The notes under the pieces are model-generated. The model worked only from the letters and a program-made list of their open reading frames with translations, searched no databases and was not told where the DNA came from. Shown one piece after another: positions 9,801 through 18,477 of a stretch of 64,000 nt of DNA. Source of the DNA: an uncultured Lachnospiraceae bacterium (lineage in GTDB: Bacteria; Bacillota; Clostridia; Lachnospirales; Lachnospiraceae); the NCBI GenBank assembly GCA_949076555.1, contig CARUOB010000006.1, positions 9,148-73,147 of the forward strand, read 5' to 3'. Within the stretch, counting starts at the first letter, position 1. Every line of letters begins with the position of its first letter. A program made the position numbers and the translations under genes.

Positions 9801-12115
9801 AGTCCTACCGGTATCAGGTGCGGCCGGAGAAAGATCTGCCGGAGAAGAAATATAAGTTGTTTGTCGGACTCAACGGCGTTGTACCGACGGCGGACAGTCT
9901 GCTTCCGTTGACGATTACCGTGAAGAAGAGCGCTCCGGCGCCGACAGTAAAGTTTAATACCAAGAAGACGAAATTTAATCTTTTTTATAAAAATGGCGGC
10001 GTGGATCAGGACGGCGATCCGATTACCGTCACGACAGAGATTACTAAGCTGGGAACGGCCAAGATCGACAGGGTTACGCTGGAGGCGCTGTCGACGAAGG
10101 AGGATGACAGATGCTTTACCGATAATTTTGAGGTGAAGAGCCAAGGCATCATTGACGGCAAGTATACGGTTGTGATCGGCAGAACGGGAAGTGATCTTCG
10201 GTATACAGAGGCGAAGAGGGCTGCGGTGACAGGCAATCTCATGATTTACTATGAGGGTTATGAGGACAGCGCGGCGAAAAAGGTGAAGGTGACAATGCCT
10301 ACCTGCACCACAGCGCCCTCCTATGCACTGCGGACGACAAAGGCTACTTACCGAGATGGCTACTTTGCGAACGAGATATTAGAACTCTACGATAAAAAGT
10401 CCAAAACCAAGGAGCGGGTCGTATTGGTTAAGGGCACAGACAAAGTGGAAAACATAGATGCGGGGGAAGACTCTGTTATAGTTAACATTCCGCCCGAGAT
10501 TCAGGCGGATGGAACCATTGCAGTCGGTTTTGTGGCGGAGAAGGGAAAACTGAAGCTTGCGATTTCAAATCCGGGCTGGGATCTGGATAAAGACGGGTAC
10601 AGGAGGACACTCAACTTCACCTATACCGTGAATGTCAGCAGTGCGAAGCCTACTTTGAAAACAGACCAGAGCTCGGTAACCCTGAACCTGAATTATCCGG
10701 AGAAGGCAGCCGCTTTCCAGCTTGTATCGAACCAAAGAGGCGTGGATATTGCCGGAACGCAGACGTTTGTGCCAGCATCCGATAAAGATGGCATCTATAG
10801 TCTTGAAGTGACCTACGAGAACGGGGTGGGCACAGTTAAGATTAAGGACGGAAAGCAGGTGGGGAAAGGCACTTACAAGTTCAAATGTGAAGCGCCTGTG
10901 TCAAGGGACTGGCCGGATTTGAAACCGGTTACACTGACCGTCAAAGTGGTGGACAATAAGCCGACTGTCAAATTCGGTAAGGGTTCTCTGCAGCTGAATA
11001 AGCGTGTCTATAAAGATAACAGTCTCAGCGGGAACAGTGTGGATGAGGCGGGAAATCCGCTGTATCAGGAAATTGCGGATATTCCGTTCACGGTAAACAC
11101 GATTCCGGAAGGCTATAGGATTGCGCCTGTAGGGACGGGAAATCAGGCCACGGAAATCAAAATGCAGTCAGGCGGTGTGGACCAACGTTTTTCCTTCCAG
11201 ATAAAAGAGGGTAATCCGGAGGAGAAAATCAGCGACAAGCTGGAGGTGTCTCTGTTAGACGGCGCTTTGTCGGCAGGTACTTATAAGTTTACCATGACAC
11301 AGCGATACGTGAAGGAGGGGAAAACTACTGTGTCTGCCAAGCCGGTAAATTTCAGCGTGAAGGTTTCCGACAAGGCTATTGAACTGGCGGTATCCGCAAA
11401 AGGAAAGATCAATCTGGTGAACCGGAAAGGCGAGGCCAGTGATAAGAACGGGATTTTGTATACGCCTACTTTGAAGAATCTCGTGGGCGAGATTACGGAT
11501 GTTAAGATACTGGAAGGCGGAGAGAAGGGCTGGGTGGAGAGCAGCCATTTCGAAGCCGAGCTGATTAAAGAGGGCAAAAATAAGGGAAAAATTTATGTGA
11601 AGCCCAAGGTAACCAGACAGCCGGGGACAGACGGTACATCTTTTACAGAAGAGTATGCGGAGCTTAAGTATAATGCCAATTATCCGGTGCGCATCTGGGT
11701 AAAGGTGAAAGGCTATGCGGGAACGGAAGCTACGATGAATGGCGTGATGAAGACGATCAATATCAAGACAGCGCAGGTACTTCCGAAGGTGACAACGGAT
11801 AAGTCCACACTGGACGTATATCTCGCAACGAAGGAGTATGATGCGGCTTTCACGGTGAAACCCAAAGACGGTTCGGTGGGAGAGATTGAAGATATTTATT
11901 TCGGGGAAAAGGACGATAAGGCGAGGGACAGCTTTGAGATGATACAGCAGCCTCAGGCAGACGGTTCCATGAAGGTGATTATCCACCTGAAAGAGGCGGT
12001 TGGATTTGCAAACGGTTCCAACAATACTGTAAAAATGTATGTGAAATACAAAGGGCAGGGAACGGACACAAAAGTAGATGCCACATCCTTTACCATGAAG
12101 ATCAAAGTGAATTAG
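6875..12115 (+). CDS. BspA-like leucine-rich-repeat surface protein
   Basis: A 1746-residue secreted protein with a start supported by AAGGTGG upstream. It has a classical signal peptide (MRKRR then a hydrophobic core, cleavage near VLAA, about residue 27). An acidic Glu/Asp/Pro/Ser-rich stalk (about 28-200) ends in the SVSEND motif. BspA-type LRR_5 repeats occupy about 230-560, with recurring units like AFxGCxxLxxVxLP and AFAGCTNLYRVEV. An Ig-like BIG2 domain lies near 690-780 (motif SKSGVVTAVKAGTTTIKIT), followed by about 950 residues of repeated beta-rich modules to the end. No LPXTG or transmembrane anchor is visible at the C-terminus. Family knowledge: BspA-like proteins are adhesins or scaffold proteins of gut bacteria. 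The ligand cannot be told from the sequence. Confidence 0.85.
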   Translation: MRKRRVLALWLALSLVVSGNGMTVLAAEQGAGMSVLASQEELAENASGGMQNASEEESAEPAPEEKENTSGGTENTSEEDVPETDDKSDEAQTPSEEDVSDEEGKTEDGENAEDSANPENPDQLEDGDHSAPSEDHGEQNGDQPSVEDGEEGGQEEMPDVEEQEPGTDVQEPSVSENDAEETEEPETEKPEKDAFLVKPYVSRMVTFTDDTGMRVTYDANASQQYIYKVENGVLTGVVTLKESEDISGNTIETEEPVEFEGNVELRQPEEGEQYTSVAPGVFGGNTKITYVKLPAGLTSVAAESFKGCTGLKGVYLPSTVTEIGAGAFEGCTSMTQISVPKAVTSIGDNAFKGDTRLYMVYMKDADYSSLEQIGAHAFDGCTALGVFCSDTQFLLPTSLKGIGEYAFYGCGNIKKVNLDNAALETMGAYVFADCIGLTDAVMSRSLSVIPQYAFKGCTALVSLTFESRAGQWVTIDEHAFEGCYSIMSLALPGTIKEVASFAFAGCTNLYRVEVKNDNIVISPTRGFPAGETIKTLQFIGRVPSTTYEYCRGKDKVEFIEDTNAAVRNYYKYTVKDKNGVEHADGKIPGGRIWIGPVDKNRYEDNINTLKDEKGKVAGVQPNDDIKYRIYFELEEKYSLVPDSLRANGVILQAEKGNYYVTMPVGGIVLTAEFATESAENVNGQEDDIAVEFSNGEPIANGVEIKEGQTTRIFLIDKEGIPVDASKIINVSTGSSAIATVSKSGVVTAVKAGTTTIKITLRGGDSKEFMVQRNIKVVEADADVLKLKATAFDPLFKITGPSDGIQTASIDKNIIRDGALTITLKANAYTADREGIAKEFTWKSSDTKVVKLRKETTNGGDPTNVLEVQKGCEGEATITVTAKNTLRSTSVPGTKETVTQKFVVSVRSLNGRLASSAITVNPNLKECGVLEVLLAYGAGLDPSKTKLYQEGKDSQGKTIYIETLDFALEQVGVSEGKSYRYQVRPEKDLPEKKYKLFVGLNGVVPTADSLLPLTITVKKSAPAPTVKFNTKKTKFNLFYKNGGVDQDGDPITVTTEITKLGTAKIDRVTLEALSTKEDDRCFTDNFEVKSQGIIDGKYTVVIGRTGSDLRYTEAKRAAVTGNLMIYYEGYEDSAAKKVKVTMPTCTTAPSYALRTTKATYRDGYFANEILELYDKKSKTKERVVLVKGTDKVENIDAGEDSVIVNIPPEIQADGTIAVGFVAEKGKLKLAISNPGWDLDKDGYRRTLNFTYTVNVSSAKPTLKTDQSSVTLNLNYPEKAAAFQLVSNQRGVDIAGTQTFVPASDKDGIYSLEVTYENGVGTVKIKDGKQVGKGTYKFKCEAPVSRDWPDLKPVTLTVKVVDNKPTVKFGKGSLQLNKRVYKDNSLSGNSVDEAGNPLYQEIADIPFTVNTIPEGYRIAPVGTGNQATEIKMQSGGVDQRFSFQIKEGNPEEKISDKLEVSLLDGALSAGTYKFTMTQRYVKEGKTTVSAKPVNFSVKVSDKAIELAVSAKGKINLVNRKGEASDKNGILYTPTLKNLVGEITDVKILEGGEKGWVESSHFEAELIKEGKNKGKIYVKPKVTRQPGTDGTSFTEEYAELKYNANYPVRIWVKVKGYAGTEATMNGVMKTINIKTAQVLPKVTTDKSTLDVYLATKEYDAAFTVKPKDGSVGEIEDIYFGEKDDKARDSFEMIQQPQADGSMKVIIHLKEAVGFANGSNNTVKMYVKYKGQGTDTKVDATSFTMKIKVN

Positions 12116-12139
12116 TGCGACAGTACGATGCACTCTGCG

Positions 12140-12172
12140 AAAGGCAGCAGCCAGAACGGCGGCTGCCTTTTA
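12140..12172 (+). terminator. Terminator between the convergent BspA-like and XRE genes
   Basis: AAAGGCAGC and GCTGCCTTT form a 9-bp stem with a further GCC/GGC pairing inside the loop, followed by TTAA. The A/T ends make it usable on either strand. Confidence 0.75.
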
Positions 12173-12210
12173 AGCTCTCATCGAAGAAGCATAAAAATTG
12201 ATCCGGGGAG

Positions 12211-12555
12211 TTACTCCGATTCCCCTAAAAACCGGATAAACCGCAGCAGCTCCCGGCGCTTTCGGGCATCCAGATTTTGGATGCGATAGAGTACGTCATG
12301 TACGGTAACGTCGCCCAGATACTTTCGGTTCAGATTGGGACTGCCAAGATAACCACAGTCCGAACCAAGAAGATAGTCTGTGCTGACCTTAAAATATGCG
12401 GCAAGTTTCAAAACAGCCCAGAGCGGAACATCGCGGCGGCCGTTTTCGTAATTAGAGTATGTCTGCTGTGACACGCCCAGATATTCGGCCATTGTTTTCT
12501 GTTTTATATCCCGGTCTTCCCGTAAATCCCGGATAAGGATGTGCAGTTCTTTCAT
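12211..12555 (-). CDS. XRE-family helix-turn-helix transcriptional regulator
   Basis: A 114-residue protein with an HTH_3/XRE domain at residues about 6-62. The recognition region MAEYLGVSQQTYSNYENGRR is typical of the Cro/cI fold. The C-terminal half (about 75-114) is a helical tail rich in Arg and Leu, possibly for dimerisation. It sits alone on the minus strand, converging with the surface-protein gene and diverging from the glycan genes at 12788. A palindrome 62 bases upstream of its start is a good candidate operator, so it may repress itself, the glycan genes, or both. Confidence 0.88.
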   Translation of the reverse strand: MKELHILIRDLREDRDIKQKTMAEYLGVSQQTYSNYENGRRDVPLWAVLKLAAYFKVSTDYLLGSDCGYLGSPNLNRKYLGDVTVHDVLYRIQNLDARKRRELLRFIRFLGESE

Positions 12556-12616
12556 TTCCTGATCAAAGCCCTTTCGGTATCAGTATTGACAAAAATGTTG
12601 TTATAAATGCTATCAC

Positions 12617-12631
12617 ACAACGAGAAGTTGT
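12617..12631. promoter_or_regulatory. Palindromic candidate operator for the XRE regulator
   Basis: ACAAC-GAGAA-GTTGT is a perfect 5-5-5 inverted repeat between the divergent genes. A half site with the same flank (ACAACGAGA) is repeated at 12672-12680. Both lie where they could block transcription in either direction. Binding is inferred from position and symmetry only. Confidence 0.5.
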
Positions 12632-12787
12632 AATCCGGGAAACAACAAAAAGAAAAGAAATGAGACAAAATACAACGAGAAAACAGAGGGGTGGATAAAG
12701 TTTGGTTACTTTTGACTATGTACAGGGTGATGAATTTGTATATAATAGTATCATTGTAGAACGACATAAAGGAGTAATGGAGGCGTT

Positions 12788-14677
12788 ATGAACCAAGATC
12801 ACATATTCTGCCGGATGATCAACGGCATGATCCGGCTGCTGCTTGCGGGAGCGGTATTTCTTTTGTTTTTGCACAGCATATTCAGCACAAGTTTTGTAGG
12901 CAGACTGGTTTTAGAGGACGGCACGCATCGGGAAAGAACCTTGAATATAGCGGACAGTCCGCTGCGGCATCTGCTGGTATTCTTTCTTCTGACGGTGGCG
13001 CTTCTTCTGGGACGGAAATTGTGGCAGGTTCTTGGCGGACACAAAAACGGTCAGGCCGATTTGCACGGCGGGAAAAAGCCGGGTATGGTTCGGGGGGATA
13101 TCATATTTTGGAGTATGACTCTCCTGACGGTTATTTTGGCCGCTTTGTATGTGATGAAGACGCAGTTATTCCCGGGTTCCGACCCGGCGAAGGTGTTTGA
13201 GATCGCCATGCAGTGGAGGCGGGGGGATTTTTCTTCGTTTGAGGAGGAGGCGTATCTGTTTTGCTATCCCTTTCAGTCCGGAATCGTCCTGTATTTATAT
13301 CTTTTGAGCTTTCTCTTCGGAGAGGGGAATTTTGTAGGCCCCCAGCTTGTGAATGTGGTCTTTCTGGCGGTGATTTACGGATTGCTTGCGAAACTTTCCG
13401 GGCTTTTTGGGGTGGCGGCAGGAGAGGGAACGGAAGGATTCGGAAAGAAGAGAACAGGACTGCAGGTGGCGGTTTATGCGGGACTTATAGTCTGGGTGCC
13501 GCTATCCTTTTATGTGACTTATCTGTATGGCATCCTGCCGGGCATGGCGTTTTCTCTGGGGGCGGTTTATTTTGCGCAGCGGTATCTGGCAACAAGGCGT
13601 CTGCGCTATATTGCCGCAGCATCTCTGTGTATGGGGCTGGCCACGGTAATCAAAATGAACTGTCTGATTTATCTGATTGCCATTGCCTGTTTTCTGGTTT
13701 ATGATGCGGTTTCCCTCTTTTTTCTCTCTGGAAAAAAGAAGTGGAAAGAGGGCGCCGTTTCCCTTGCTTTTATTGTATGCATGGGGTTAAGCGTGGTATT
13801 ATGCACGGGAATATCCAACGCCGTTGTAGAGCGGATAGCGGGTCGTGACTTGCCGGAAGGAGAAGTCATGCTTTCGTGGGTGGTGATGGGCATGCAGGAA
13901 GCGCCGCTCGGCCCGGGAGGTTACAATGGCTATATTAGCAATGTATTTACGGAATATCACTATGACACAGAGAAGGTTACACAGGCATCTTTGGAGGAAC
14001 TTCAAAAGATTGCGACGAGAATGACAGAAAATCCGTTGGATGAGGGACTGCCCTTTTTGGCGCGGAAGACGGCTTTTCAATGGAATGATCCTACGTTTAT
14101 CTGTCTGGACCGCACGAGAGGGAGAAGCGCCAAGACGCAGATTCCGGGGTGGTTGAAAAGTGTGATCGAAGGCAGAGGCAGTGTGCGGCTCTCTGTGCTG
14201 CTCAATTACATGCATACGCTGATCTTGCTGGGAATGCTGCTTTATCTTTTTTTGCGGTGGAAAAAGGGTACGCTCTATGAACTGATGGGAGCCGTGGTTT
14301 TTCTGGGCGGCTATCTTTTTCATCTGTTTTGGGAATCCAGCGCCTCCTATACCATACCCTACTTTGTGCTGCTGATTCCCTACGCGGTCTGCGGGATGGC
14401 AGAGTGGGCTGCATTACTTGAAAGAGAGATAGACAGGCTTTGGGGAAATGGGAAAAACGATGTGCGAAAGGGGAAAAAGGTGCATGAGAAGACGGGGCTG
14501 CGAGAGAAATACGGCAAGGCTTTCGCGGTGGTTTTCGCGCTTGGTTTTTGTCTGCTTGTCTTCGCCTTCACCCGCACGAATCTGTTTGACAGGACGATAG
14601 CGCTGGATGACGATAAAAACGGTCTTGACGCGAGCGAGCAGTTCTATCAGACGGGGATTTGGGAAAATCCGTACTGA
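12788..14677 (+). CDS. Polytopic membrane glycosyltransferase, GT39/PMT-like
   Basis: A 629-residue integral membrane protein with about 11-12 hydrophobic segments beginning at residue 12. The first extracytoplasmic loop after TM3 has SDPAKVFEIAMQWRRGDF, the position of the acidic catalytic residues in lipid-linked GT-C transferases. The C-terminal part (about 385-440) is a soluble loop followed by more membrane segments. Family knowledge: GT-C enzymes take a polyprenyl-phosphate sugar and move it to a glycan or protein outside the membrane. The substrate is unknown. It is the first plus-strand gene of the glycan region. Start ATG at 12788 follows GGAGG; a possible -10 box TATAAT lies just upstream, but the -35 is poor. 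Confidence 0.65.
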   Translation: MNQDHIFCRMINGMIRLLLAGAVFLLFLHSIFSTSFVGRLVLEDGTHRERTLNIADSPLRHLLVFFLLTVALLLGRKLWQVLGGHKNGQADLHGGKKPGMVRGDIIFWSMTLLTVILAALYVMKTQLFPGSDPAKVFEIAMQWRRGDFSSFEEEAYLFCYPFQSGIVLYLYLLSFLFGEGNFVGPQLVNVVFLAVIYGLLAKLSGLFGVAAGEGTEGFGKKRTGLQVAVYAGLIVWVPLSFYVTYLYGILPGMAFSLGAVYFAQRYLATRRLRYIAAASLCMGLATVIKMNCLIYLIAIACFLVYDAVSLFFLSGKKKWKEGAVSLAFIVCMGLSVVLCTGISNAVVERIAGRDLPEGEVMLSWVVMGMQEAPLGPGGYNGYISNVFTEYHYDTEKVTQASLEELQKIATRMTENPLDEGLPFLARKTAFQWNDPTFICLDRTRGRSAKTQIPGWLKSVIEGRGSVRLSVLLNYMHTLILLGMLLYLFLRWKKGTLYELMGAVVFLGGYLFHLFWESSASYTIPYFVLLIPYAVCGMAEWAALLEREIDRLWGNGKNDVRKGKKVHEKTGLREKYGKAFAVVFALGFCLLVFAFTRTNLFDRTIALDDDKNGLDASEQFYQTGIWENPY

Positions 14678-14688
14678 GCGGATTTTCC
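14662..14688. terminator. Perfect 10-bp hairpin overlapping the stop codon
   Basis: GGAAAATCCG and CGGATTTTCC form a perfect 10-bp stem around a seven-base loop that includes the TGA stop of the upstream membrane protein. No long T-run follows on either strand, so it may be a weak terminator or an mRNA-end stabiliser between convergent genes. Confidence 0.45.
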
Positions 14689-14765
14689 GGAAAAACGGGC
14701 AGAAGGGAGCAGCAGGCATCTGTGAGGGCTGCCTTACCGGAGCGGCGGACAGAACGGATGCAGGG

Positions 14766-15782
14766 TTAATGTTTCAGGAGAAAACGAAACAGTCCGTACA
14801 ACCTGTGCCGGATGCAGAAGACATAAGCCTTGTTATGGAGTCCTGAGACGTCACTGATTTTGACGGCGCGAAAGGCCCGCCTGACAGGCGGATAGCCGCA
14901 TTCTTCATGAAACTTTTTTTTATGGTCTGCGGCAGTGGTCTGCATGGTGCAAAACACGGGCGGAAAAGTCAGCAGACATTGATAGGCATAATAATAGAGA
15001 AGCTGTTTTTCCATGCAGGGGTATGCGGCAAGGTCGATCAGCTTGTCATAAGTATCGAAGAGCAGGCGGTTTTCCGCAAGCCGTCCGCAATCCATCGTGT
15101 GGGTGAGTGAATTTTCGTTACTTCTATAGTAATAAAAGGATTCCGAGAGAAAATAAACGGCGGATGCTTCCAGAAGGCAGGGATAGGCCGCCAAGCCGTC
15201 TTCCCCCAGCTTGATCGTAAGGGGAACGCGGAAAAGATGCTTTTCCAGAAGGGTCCGGCGAAACAGTTTATTGCACAGGCTGGGAGAGACGCCGTAGTGA
15301 AAAAAACTGCCGGAAAACAGGAGCCGGGGATAGATGACGGATGCAAGCCGCGGCTTGTCGTAGAAGCCGGGATCACAGAAATCCCGCCGTTCGATCCGTT
15401 TTTTCGGGGTGACTGCGGTGTAATTGCAGCACACCATGTCGGTATCGTACTCTTTTGCAGTCGTGCACATGCGCGCATACATAGCGGGATCGATCCAGTC
15501 GTCGCTGTCCATAAAGGCGATATATTCACCGGCCGCTTTTTCAAAGCCCGCCTGTCTGGCTGACATGTGGCCGCCGTTTTCCTTGTGGAAACAGCGGATG
15601 CGGGTGTCCTTTGCGGCGTAAGCGTCGGCAAGCGCGGGCGAGCCGTCTGTGGAGCCGTCGTCTATGAGGAGCACTTCGAAGTCCGTGAAGGTCTGGGCGA
15701 GAATGCTGTCGAGACATTCGGCAAGGTAGGACTCTACATTATAGACAGGTACGATGATACTTAAAAACGGCATGGATGACAT
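14766..15782 (-). CDS. GT2 family glycosyltransferase
   Basis: A 338-residue GT-A fold glycosyltransferase. Residues 5-110 contain the hallmark motifs: LSIIVPVYNVESYL at the N-terminus, LLIDDGSTDGS, and AFMDSDDW with the metal-binding DxD. The remaining 200 residues carry the variable acceptor domain, with no membrane segment, so it should be cytoplasmic or peripheral. The start follows AAGGAG by seven bases. It is the only minus-strand gene in this part of the cluster and is divergent from the GT4 gene. The donor sugar cannot be assigned. Confidence 0.88.
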   Translation of the reverse strand: MSSMPFLSIIVPVYNVESYLAECLDSILAQTFTDFEVLLIDDGSTDGSPALADAYAAKDTRIRCFHKENGGHMSARQAGFEKAAGEYIAFMDSDDWIDPAMYARMCTTAKEYDTDMVCCNYTAVTPKKRIERRDFCDPGFYDKPRLASVIYPRLLFSGSFFHYGVSPSLCNKLFRRTLLEKHLFRVPLTIKLGEDGLAAYPCLLEASAVYFLSESFYYYRSNENSLTHTMDCGRLAENRLLFDTYDKLIDLAAYPCMEKQLLYYYAYQCLLTFPPVFCTMQTTAADHKKKFHEECGYPPVRRAFRAVKISDVSGLHNKAYVFCIRHRLYGLFRFLLKH

Positions 15783-15939
15783 GATTCAGCTCCTTTTCCC
15801 AGATAAAAGCATTTACTTTTTCGATGATTATAACATAAAAAGAGAAGTCCGCGAAGGGATACTTTGACGGCGGACGTAAAAAAGTCTGAGGCAATAGGAA
15901 GGAAACATTTTGATATAGGCCGATGGTGGGGGAACAGAA

Positions 15940-16998
15940 ATGGAAAAAATCGTATTTGTCATACCCGACATGCCAGGAGGCGGCACGGAACGGGTTGTGG
16001 CGCTTTTGGCAAACGAATACAGCAGGCGTGGGATTCCTGTGGCGATTCTTCTCTTTGCGGGCAATGAGAAGGCGTATCCGCTGGATTCCCGAATTGAGGT
16101 GGTGAGTGTGGGCGCCCCTTCCGGCGGGAGTCTTTCGGAGCGGCTTGGGAGACTGCGCAGGATGCGGCGGTTTTACCGGGAGAACAGAAATTGCCAGATA
16201 TGGGCGTTCAGCGCTATGGGCGCGGTATTTTCCGCGGTGGCGGCGTTTGGGCAGAAGCATTTTTTCCTCGTTTCCGAGCGCAACGATCCTACCCGCTATG
16301 AGCACAGGCAGATCCGCGATCTGTGTTATCGCCGGGCCAAGGTGGTGGTGTGCCAGACTGTGGATGGGTTGAAAAGTTTTCCTGCGGGAATCCGCAGAAA
16401 GAGTGTGGTGATTCCAAATCCGCTGGAACCAAAGGAAGAGCCTTATACAGGGGAGCGGGAGAAACGGATCGTGGCGGTGGGGCGGTTGAATGCCCAGAAA
16501 AATCACAAACTGCTTCTGCGGGCTTTCGCCGCTTTTGCGAAGAGCCACAGCGGCTATGTATTGGAGCTTTACGGACAGGGGGAGTTGGAGGCGGAACTCA
16601 GGGCGCTGGCGGCCGAATTAGAAATTGACAAGAATGTCATTTTTAAAGGATTTTCTTCCCATGTACTCTCCGATATCAGGGCGGCAGCCATGTATGTGCT
16701 GTCTTCGGACTATGAGGGCATTTCCAATTCCATGCTGGAGGCGATGGCGCTTGGGCTTCCCGTGATTGCCACGGACTGTCCCATCGGCGGTTCGCGCATG
16801 TATATCCGGGACGGTGAAAACGGATTCCTTGTGCCTGTGGGGGATAAGGAGGCGCTTGCCCGTGCCATGGGGCGGCTTGCCCAAAATCCGGCTCTTGGTG
16901 AAAGGCTTGGCGCAGAGGCGGTGAAACTGCGGGACGAGCTGGCAACGGCAAAGATTGCGGATCGGTTTCTTTCTTTGACTGGAGGTAACAATGAGTAA
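15940..16998 (+). CDS. GT4 family glycosyltransferase
   Basis: A 352-residue GT-B fold enzyme. The N-terminus has the donor-lobe hinge motif PDMPGGGTERVVALLA. The C-terminal lobe shows VAVGRLNAQKNH, ELYGQGELEAEL, VLSSDYEGISNSMLEAMALG and the conserved E-x7-E pair around residues 266-274 that binds the nucleotide sugar in this family. It has no membrane segment. The 3' end overlaps the next GT4 gene by 8 bases, which implies translational coupling. The pair probably adds successive sugars to the same lipid-linked glycan. The specific sugar is unknown. Confidence 0.9.
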   Translation: MEKIVFVIPDMPGGGTERVVALLANEYSRRGIPVAILLFAGNEKAYPLDSRIEVVSVGAPSGGSLSERLGRLRRMRRFYRENRNCQIWAFSAMGAVFSAVAAFGQKHFFLVSERNDPTRYEHRQIRDLCYRRAKVVVCQTVDGLKSFPAGIRRKSVVIPNPLEPKEEPYTGEREKRIVAVGRLNAQKNHKLLLRAFAAFAKSHSGYVLELYGQGELEAELRALAAELEIDKNVIFKGFSSHVLSDIRAAAMYVLSSDYEGISNSMLEAMALGLPVIATDCPIGGSRMYIRDGENGFLVPVGDKEALARAMGRLAQNPALGERLGAEAVKLRDELATAKIADRFLSLTGGNNE

Positions 16999-18106
16999 AG
17001 TGCTGGTGATAAATCCCATTTTATACACAGCGGAGACCAACCGGATTCCGCAGGTGGAGTCCATCAAGGACACCATGATCTATACGATGTGCCTTGGCTT
17101 TTTGCGGGCGGGACATGAGGTGACGCTGATTGCGGCGCAGGATTACCGGCCTGTCCGGGAGGAGCGGTACGATTTTCCGGTGCTCTGGTTTCGTACGGTC
17201 TGCCGGAAACTGTTTATGCCGCGCTGTTTTCCCTATATGCCCGGTATCCGCAGGTATTTAAAAAGTCACAAAGATTATGACATTATTGTCACAAGTGAGG
17301 TGTTTGCCACTTGGTCGTATACGGCGGCAAGGATGGCTCCGGAGAAAACGATAGTCTGGCATGAGCTGGCGGCTTACAACAATATGCTGCACAAAATGCC
17401 GGCGAAGTTCTGGTATCAGTTTGTGGCGCGGCTTTTCATGCGGCGCGTGCGGGTGGTTCCCCGGTCTGAACAGGCGGGCGCCTTTATTCGGCAGTTTATG
17501 CCGCGGGTGGAGAAAGAACCCGTCGACCACGGTGTAGATTTGGAAAAGTTTCCGATTTCCGGGGAGAAGAGGGAAGATTGTTTCGCGGTGGTGTCGCAGT
17601 TGATTCCACGGAAACGGATTGCCCACACGATAGAAGCCTTTGACGGGTTTGTGAGAGCGGGACATGAGACATACGGCCTGCACATCATCGGTGCGGGGGA
17701 GGAAGAAGCGTCTCTCAGACAGCTTGTGCAAAGGCTGGGGATTGAGAAAAAGGTGACGTTTCACGGCAGACTGTCCCACGAGAAACTGCTGCCAATCGTC
17801 GCGGCCTCCAAGGCGCTTCTGGTTTCTACGAAAAAGGATAACAATATGGTGTCTATCGTGGAGAGCATTGCGCTTGGAACCCCGGTGGTGACCACATCCG
17901 TGCCCTACAACGCTGCCTATATCAGACGGGAGGAGCTGGGAATTGTGGAGGACGACTGGTCAGCCGATGCGCTTTCGCGGATCGTCGCGGAAAACGACAG
18001 GTATGTGGCCAATTGTCTGGCTTACAGAGACCGCCTCTCCAACGTGTCCTGCGCGGCCCGGTTTCTGGCGCTGCAAGAGCGGGGGCAGACTTTGAAAAGG
18101 GCATAA
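16991..18106 (+). CDS. GT4 family glycosyltransferase, second of a coupled pair
   Basis: A 371-residue GT-B glycosyltransferase starting within the end of the preceding gene, with GGAGG seven bases before the ATG. The C-terminal lobe has VVSQLIPRKRIAHTIEAF, HIIGAGEEEASLRQLVQRLG, VTFHGRLSHEKLLPI and VSIVESIALGTPVVTT, the usual nucleotide-sugar binding region. The N-terminal lobe (MSKVLVINPILYTAETNRIP) is less typical and probably sets acceptor choice. It belongs to the same transcription unit as the previous GT4 and acts on the cytoplasmic side. Confidence 0.88.
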   Translation: MSKVLVINPILYTAETNRIPQVESIKDTMIYTMCLGFLRAGHEVTLIAAQDYRPVREERYDFPVLWFRTVCRKLFMPRCFPYMPGIRRYLKSHKDYDIIVTSEVFATWSYTAARMAPEKTIVWHELAAYNNMLHKMPAKFWYQFVARLFMRRVRVVPRSEQAGAFIRQFMPRVEKEPVDHGVDLEKFPISGEKREDCFAVVSQLIPRKRIAHTIEAFDGFVRAGHETYGLHIIGAGEEEASLRQLVQRLGIEKKVTFHGRLSHEKLLPIVAASKALLVSTKKDNNMVSIVESIALGTPVVTTSVPYNAAYIRREELGIVEDDWSADALSRIVAENDRYVANCLAYRDRLSNVSCAARFLALQERGQTLKRA

Positions 18107-18111
18107 TGGAA

Positions 18112-18141
18112 TAGACTTTTTTATGCTGATTGTGATATACT
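18112..18141 (+). promoter_or_regulatory. Promoter for the 60-aa small protein gene
   Basis: TAGACT at 18112-18117 and TATACT at 18136-18141 are separated by 18 bases, followed by a leader of about 40 bases to the small gene. Confidence 0.5.
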
Positions 18142-18182
18142 TATCTTGTAAGCGTATCATAACAAAGAAAGCGGGTGAGTAT

Positions 18183-18365
18183 ATGACAGAAGGTGAAATG
18201 CTGAAATTATCTGTAGAAGAATTTTCAAGGATTCAGCGTTACATGATGTTGGCCGAAAAGGATTCTGAAGTATACAAGGCTATGAGAGAAAGATATATTG
18301 ATTTAAAAGTCATACTGATGGCTTCCGGTGTGAATCTTACAGAAATTGACCGTATAAAAGAATAA
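18183..18365 (+). CDS. Small conserved-looking cytoplasmic protein, 60 aa
   Basis: A 60-residue soluble, helix-rich, charged protein (starts MTEGEMLKLSVEEFSRIQRY). The ATG at 18183 is preferred because GCGGGTGAG precedes it; an in-frame ATG 60 bases upstream overlaps the promoter. It has its own promoter and a strong terminator, so it is a separate transcription unit placed within the glycan cluster. It resembles short uncharacterised Lachnospiraceae proteins known to me only as hypothetical. No function is assigned. Confidence 0.7.
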   Translation: MTEGEMLKLSVEEFSRIQRYMMLAEKDSEVYKAMRERYIDLKVILMASGVNLTEIDRIKE

Positions 18366-18400
18366 AAGGATTCAGAATCCGAGCGGCGGATGTGAAAGCG

Positions 18401-18440
18401 GGTGTAAGGCCTAACGAAGGATAAAGGCTTTACACCTTTT
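18401..18440 (+). terminator. Terminator after the 60-aa protein gene
   Basis: GGTGTAAGGCCT pairs with AGGCTTTACACC (12-bp stem with a G-T wobble) and is followed by TTTT and another T-rich tract. Confidence 0.85.
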
Positions 18441-18477
18441 CTTGCTTTTTATGGCGTATCACGGTACAATAAGGGGT

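Noticed and set aside
11255..12133. 292-codon minus-strand frame over the end of the BspA-like gene
   Set aside because: Antisense to an intact secreted protein gene with a signal peptide and repeats; its composition (His, Arg, Ile, Leu) is that of a shadow frame.
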